Origin: Rhodovulum sulfidophilum DSM 1374
GTDB taxonomy: Bacteria > Pseudomonadota > Alphaproteobacteria > Rhodobacterales > Rhodobacteraceae
Direction of reading: 5' to 3'
Length of the DNA stretch: 64,000 nt
NCBI RefSeq assembly: GCF_001633165.1
Contig: NZ_CP015418.1
Location: forward strand, 3,968,001-4,032,000
Position 1 is the first letter of the stretch; every line of letters begins with the position of its first letter. Below the pieces are notes generated by a model. It had not been told where the DNA came from. It searched no databases and was given only the letters and a program-made list of their open reading frames with translations. Position numbers and translations under genes: made by a program. Below, piece by piece: positions 61,172-64,000 of this stretch.

Positions 61172-62083
61172 ATGCAGATCTACCTACCCATCGCCGAAGT
61201 TTCCGTGAACGCCTTCCTGCTGCTTGGGCTTGGCGGGCTGGTCGGCATCCTGTCGGGCATGTTCGGCGTGGGCGGAGGCTTCCTGCTGACGCCCCTGCTG
61301 TTCTTCATCGGCATCCCGCCGGCCGTCGCCGTCGCGACCCAGGCCGCCCAGATCGTCGCCTCGTCGATCTCGGGCGTGCTGGCGCATTTCCGACGCAAGA
61401 CGGTCGATCTGCGCATGGGCTCGGTGCTGCTGGCAGGCGGCATGGCGGGCGCGCTGCTGGGGGTCTGGATCTTCAACCTGATGCGCGGCATCGGCCAGGT
61501 CGATCTGCTGGTCAAGCTTTGCTACGTGGTCTTTCTGGGCATCATCGGCGCGCTCATGTTCGTCGAGAGCCTCGCCGCGCTCAACCGCACCCGCAAGGGC
61601 GTCGTGCGCAAACGCAAGCAGCGGACCTGGTTCGCCGCCCTGCCCTTCAAGATGAAGTTCCGCACCTCGGGGCTGTATCTCTCGGCGATCCCGCCGCTCA
61701 TCGTCGGCGCCTTCGTCGGCGTGCTGTCGGCGATCATGGGGGTCGGCGGCGGCTTCATCATGGTGCCCGCGATGATCTACCTCCTGGGCATGCCGACCAA
61801 GGTGGTGATCGGCACCTCGCTGTTCCAGATCATCTTCGTCAGCGGCTTCACCACCATCCTGCACGCCACCACCAACCATACCGTCGATCTGGGGCTTGCG
61901 CTGCTGCTGCTGATCGGGGGCGTCGTCGGCGCCCAGATCGGCACCGGCATCGGGCTGAAGATGAAGGCCGAACAGCTTCGCATCCTGCTGGCGGCGCTGG
62001 TGCTGGCGGTCTGCGCCAAGCTGGCGCTCGACCTGCTGATCGAGCCCGCCGAGCTTTACTCCATCGCGGACCGGGTGCGCTGA
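61172..62083 (+). CDS. TauE/SafE family sulfite/anion exporter
   Basis: A 303-aa inner-membrane protein with about eight helices in two homologous halves. The half signatures are GLVGILSGMFGVGGGFLLTPLL and GVLSAIMGVGGGFIMVPAMIYLLGMPTKV. A basic cytoplasmic linker (TRKGVVRKRKQRTW) joins them. Members export sulfite, sulfoacetate or related anions. The stop shares a base with the next gene (TGATG), a partner often found with this family. Confidence 0.9.
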   Translation: MQIYLPIAEVSVNAFLLLGLGGLVGILSGMFGVGGGFLLTPLLFFIGIPPAVAVATQAAQIVASSISGVLAHFRRKTVDLRMGSVLLAGGMAGALLGVWIFNLMRGIGQVDLLVKLCYVVFLGIIGALMFVESLAALNRTRKGVVRKRKQRTWFAALPFKMKFRTSGLYLSAIPPLIVGAFVGVLSAIMGVGGGFIMVPAMIYLLGMPTKVVIGTSLFQIIFVSGFTTILHATTNHTVDLGLALLLLIGGVVGAQIGTGIGLKMKAEQLRILLAALVLAVCAKLALDLLIEPAELYSIADRVR

Positions 62084-62850
62084 TGGCGCGCCGGCTCGCC
62101 CTTCTGCTGCCGCTTCTGCTGCTGGCCGCCCTGCCCGCCCGGGCCGAAAGCGTGGTCGCGGGCCTCAGCCAGACCCGGGTCTCGATCACCACCAATTTCG
62201 CGGGCTCCGAAATCCTGATCTTCGGCGCGGTCAAGCGCGACGCCCCTGCCCCCGAGGCGCCGCCTCTCGAGGTGGTGGTGACCGTCGCCGGCCCCTCGAC
62301 GCCCGCGACCGTGCGCAAGAAGGACCGTCGGGGCGGGATCTGGATCAATACCGAGTCGGTCCGGATCTCGGCGGCGCCCAGCTTCTATGCCGTGGCCGCC
62401 ACCGGCCCGCTGGAACGCGCTCTGTCGCAGACCGAGGATCTGCGCCACCAGGTATCGATCCCGCGCGCGATCCGGGCGGTGGGCGTCACCCAGGAAACCC
62501 CCGAGGCCCAGAGCTTCATCGACGCGCTCATCCGGATCCGGTCCGAGACAGGACTTTACCAGGAACTGCCCGGCGCCGTCGAACTGGACGAACAGACCCT
62601 TTTCCGAACCTCGATCGCGCTGCCCTCGAACCTGACGGAGGGCGAATATGCGACGCGGATCTTCCTGACCCGGGGCGGTGAGGTGGTCGATGCCTACGAG
62701 ACCACGATCGGCGTGCACAAGGTCGGGCTGGAACGCTGGACCTATCTGCTGGCCCATGAACATCCGCTGGCCTATGCGATCCTGTCGCTCGCCATCGCCA
62801 TCGCCGCGGGCTGGGGCGCCTCGGCCGCCTTCAGGATCATGAAAAGCTGA
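62083..62850 (+). CDS. TIGR02186 family envelope protein
   Basis: A 255-aa protein with a signal peptide (ALLLPLLLLAALPARA), a periplasmic domain and one C-terminal helix (LAYAILSLAIAIAAGWGASA), so it is anchored facing the periplasm. Conserved parts are VSITTNFAGSEILIFGAVKRD, RRGGIWINTESVRISAAPSFYAV and NLTEGEYATRIFLTRGGEVV. Known to be co-located with TauE/SafE exporters in alphaproteobacteria; function unknown. Translationally coupled to the exporter. Its stop abuts the stop of the convergent SDR gene with no gap. Confidence 0.88.
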   Translation: MARRLALLLPLLLLAALPARAESVVAGLSQTRVSITTNFAGSEILIFGAVKRDAPAPEAPPLEVVVTVAGPSTPATVRKKDRRGGIWINTESVRISAAPSFYAVAATGPLERALSQTEDLRHQVSIPRAIRAVGVTQETPEAQSFIDALIRIRSETGLYQELPGAVELDEQTLFRTSIALPSNLTEGEYATRIFLTRGGEVVDAYETTIGVHKVGLERWTYLLAHEHPLAYAILSLAIAIAAGWGASAAFRIMKS

Positions 62851-63585
62851 TCAGCCGCGCCCGATATAGGGCATCGTCGTCGCCATCACCGTCATGAACT
62901 GCACATTGGCCTCGGGCGGCAACTCGGCCATGTGCAGGACCGAGCGCGCGGCATGGACGACATCCATGGTGGGCTGCACCGGTCGCCCCCCGACCCGCGC
63001 CCGCTCGGTCAGATCCTCGACCAGCGCGGTGCGGGCATTGCCGATATCGATCTGGCCGCAGGCAATGCCGAAAGGCCGCCCGTCGAGGCTGAGCGTCTTG
63101 GTCAGCCCGGTCACCGCATGTTTGGTCGTGGTATAGCAGACCGAGCCCTCGCGCGGGACATGGGCCGAGAGCGAGCCGTTATTGACGATCCGCCCGCCCT
63201 GCGGGTCCTGCCCCCGCATCCGCGCGAAGGCCGCGCGGGCGGCAAGGAACATGCCGCCGACATTGACCCCCAGCACCTGCGCCCAGTCGGCCGGGTCGAT
63301 CTCGTCTATGGGACCCGACGGGCCGAAGGTGCCGGCATTGTTGAACAGCACGTCAAGCCGCCCGGCCCATCCCATGAAGGTGTCGAAAGCGGCCTCGACC
63401 GCCGCCGCATCGGTCACGTCGGCAGGCAGCGCCAGCGCGGCCTCGCGCCCCGCCGCGATCTCGTCCAGCAGATCGGCCCGGCGCGCCAGCAGCCCGACCC
63501 GCCAGCCATGGTCCAGAAACAGCTCTGCCGTGGCGCGGCCGATGCCGCTGCTGGCCCCGGTGATGAGGATCGTCCTGCCGGTCAT
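62851..63585 (-). CDS. Short-chain dehydrogenase/reductase
   Basis: A 244-aa NAD(P)-dependent oxidoreductase. Cofactor motif ILITGASSGIGRATAELF; NNAG motif VLFNNAGTFG near residue 85; catalytic Ser in NNGSLSAHVPREGS and Tyr/Lys in CYTTTKHAVTGLTKTLS. An Arg after the first strand (LLARRADLL) suggests NADP. The start overlaps the stop of the RecD-like gene upstream (ATGA). Substrate unknown. Confidence 0.92.
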   Translation of the reverse strand: MTGRTILITGASSGIGRATAELFLDHGWRVGLLARRADLLDEIAAGREAALALPADVTDAAAVEAAFDTFMGWAGRLDVLFNNAGTFGPSGPIDEIDPADWAQVLGVNVGGMFLAARAAFARMRGQDPQGGRIVNNGSLSAHVPREGSVCYTTTKHAVTGLTKTLSLDGRPFGIACGQIDIGNARTALVEDLTERARVGGRPVQPTMDVVHAARSVLHMAELPPEANVQFMTVMATTMPYIGRG

Positions 63586-64000
63586 GGGCGCGCCTCCTCG
63601 GCGGTCAGGGTCAGAGGCGCGGGCGCGGCGGTCAGGTCATCGGCACTCAGCGCCCCGGCCGGACGCGCCAGCCGGTAGCGCGTGACCCAAAGCAGCCGCT
63701 CCTCGGCGCGGGTGATCGCGACATAGGCCAACCGCTTCCAGAGCGGCTGGCCCGCCTCGACCCGCCCCGCCCGCGAGGCCGCGTAAAGATCGGGGGCGAA
63801 GACCTGCACCGCGGGCCATTGCGAGCCCTGCGCCTTGTGGATCGTCACCGCCGCCCCGTGCAGGAAGGCCGCGCCCATGGTGGCGGCATAGGGGATGAAG
63901 GGCTCTTCCTCCTCGGGCATCTCGATCTTGACGATCGAAGCCACCGACAGCCGCGGATCCTCGGCACCGATCACATGCATGATCGAAAAGCCGGGCTTGC
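63582..64000 (-). CDS. RecD-like DNA helicase/exonuclease, 3' end only
   Basis: The last 139 or so codons of a gene entering from the right edge. The UvrD-like C-terminal helicase domain is clear: GAAVTIHKAQGSQWPAVQVF (motif V type) and WKRLAYVAITRAEERLLWVTR (motif VI, with the arginine finger). The pattern fits ATP-dependent RecD-like helicases used in recombination or repair. The N-terminal part with Walker A is outside the window, so the exact subtype is not decided. Overlaps the SDR start by 4 bp. Confidence 0.85.
   Translation of the reverse strand, partial: KPGFSIMHVIGAEDPRLSVASIVKIEMPEEEEPFIPYAATMGAAFLHGAAVTIHKAQGSQWPAVQVFAPDLYAASRAGRVEAGQPLWKRLAYVAITRAEERLLWVTRYRLARPAGALSADDLTAAPAPLTLTAEEARP

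Noticed and set aside
1..64000. CRISPR arrays, rRNA, tRNA, prophage or integrase genes
   Set aside because: No regularly spaced repeats, no tRNA cloverleaf or rRNA-like sequence, and no integrase or phage structural protein was recognised.

Overview
The window is chromosomal DNA from a high-GC alphaproteobacterium, almost certainly Rhodobacterales close to Rhodobacter/Rhodovulum. Evidence: the R. capsulatus-type split xanthine dehydrogenase (xdhABC), short-form HisG with HisZ, a second-type RpoH (RpoHII-like), B12-dependent ribonucleotide reductase, the gene order rsmI-yraN-gshB / LppC-like lipoprotein-glnD-murJ / trpS, and extensive ATGA/TGATG translational coupling. Codon use is uniform except in a short accessory patch at about 38.7-42.6 kb. 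No rRNA, tRNA or CRISPR array was seen.

Layout. 1-10.6 kb: 3' part of nrdJ, a DUF1489 gene, the hisS-hisZ-hisG operon, a small coiled-coil gene, and a VOC gene followed by dnaE. 10.8-20.2 kb: a tightly coupled run xdhA-xdhB-xdhC followed by a complete BMP-type nucleoside/purine ABC transporter (ATPase, two permeases, binding protein) ending in a strong hairpin: purine uptake coupled to purine oxidation. 20.7-23.4 kb: FAD oxidoreductase, DUF938 methyltransferase, AhpD-like protein, periplasmic EF-hand protein. 23.4-31.5 kb: dimethylglycine dehydrogenase-like flavoprotein, two tandem GT39 membrane glycosyltransferases, D-2-hydroxyacid dehydrogenase, SH3 protein, CDF metal exporter. 31.5-36 kb: leftward runs coaBC-dut-moeB-like and rpoH-chaN. 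36.2-38.6 kb: GST and YifB/ComM ATPase. 38.7-42.6 kb: accessory patch with a TetR/membrane-protein pair, a 17-bp palindromic operator and a decayed IS1182-type element bounded by inverted repeats. 42.6-52.2 kb: gshB, yraN, rsmI, LppC-like lipoprotein, glnD, murJ, a rhomboid-fold protein lacking its catalytic residues, trpS. 52.3-56.4 kb: VOC protein, class IV aminotransferase, UspA, NifU-family Fe-S protein with an Irr-box-like promoter, tsaB, rimI. 56.5-61.1 kb: a second complete BMP-type ABC operon. 61.2-64 kb: TauE/SafE exporter with its TIGR02186 partner, an SDR, and the 3' end of a RecD-like helicase.

The most unusual signal is a 76-77 bp double-hairpin repeat inserted in frame, in opposite orientations, inside both structural subunits of xanthine dehydrogenase (11321-11397 and 13386-13461). 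Its 22-bp tail recurs in two intergenic regions (6434-6455 and 54019-54040). It behaves like a protein-coding palindromic element. Other points of interest are the pseudo-rhomboid next to trpS, the iron-responsive-looking site upstream of the NifU-family gene, and the TetR operator. All functions are inferred from reading the sequence; no database search was run.
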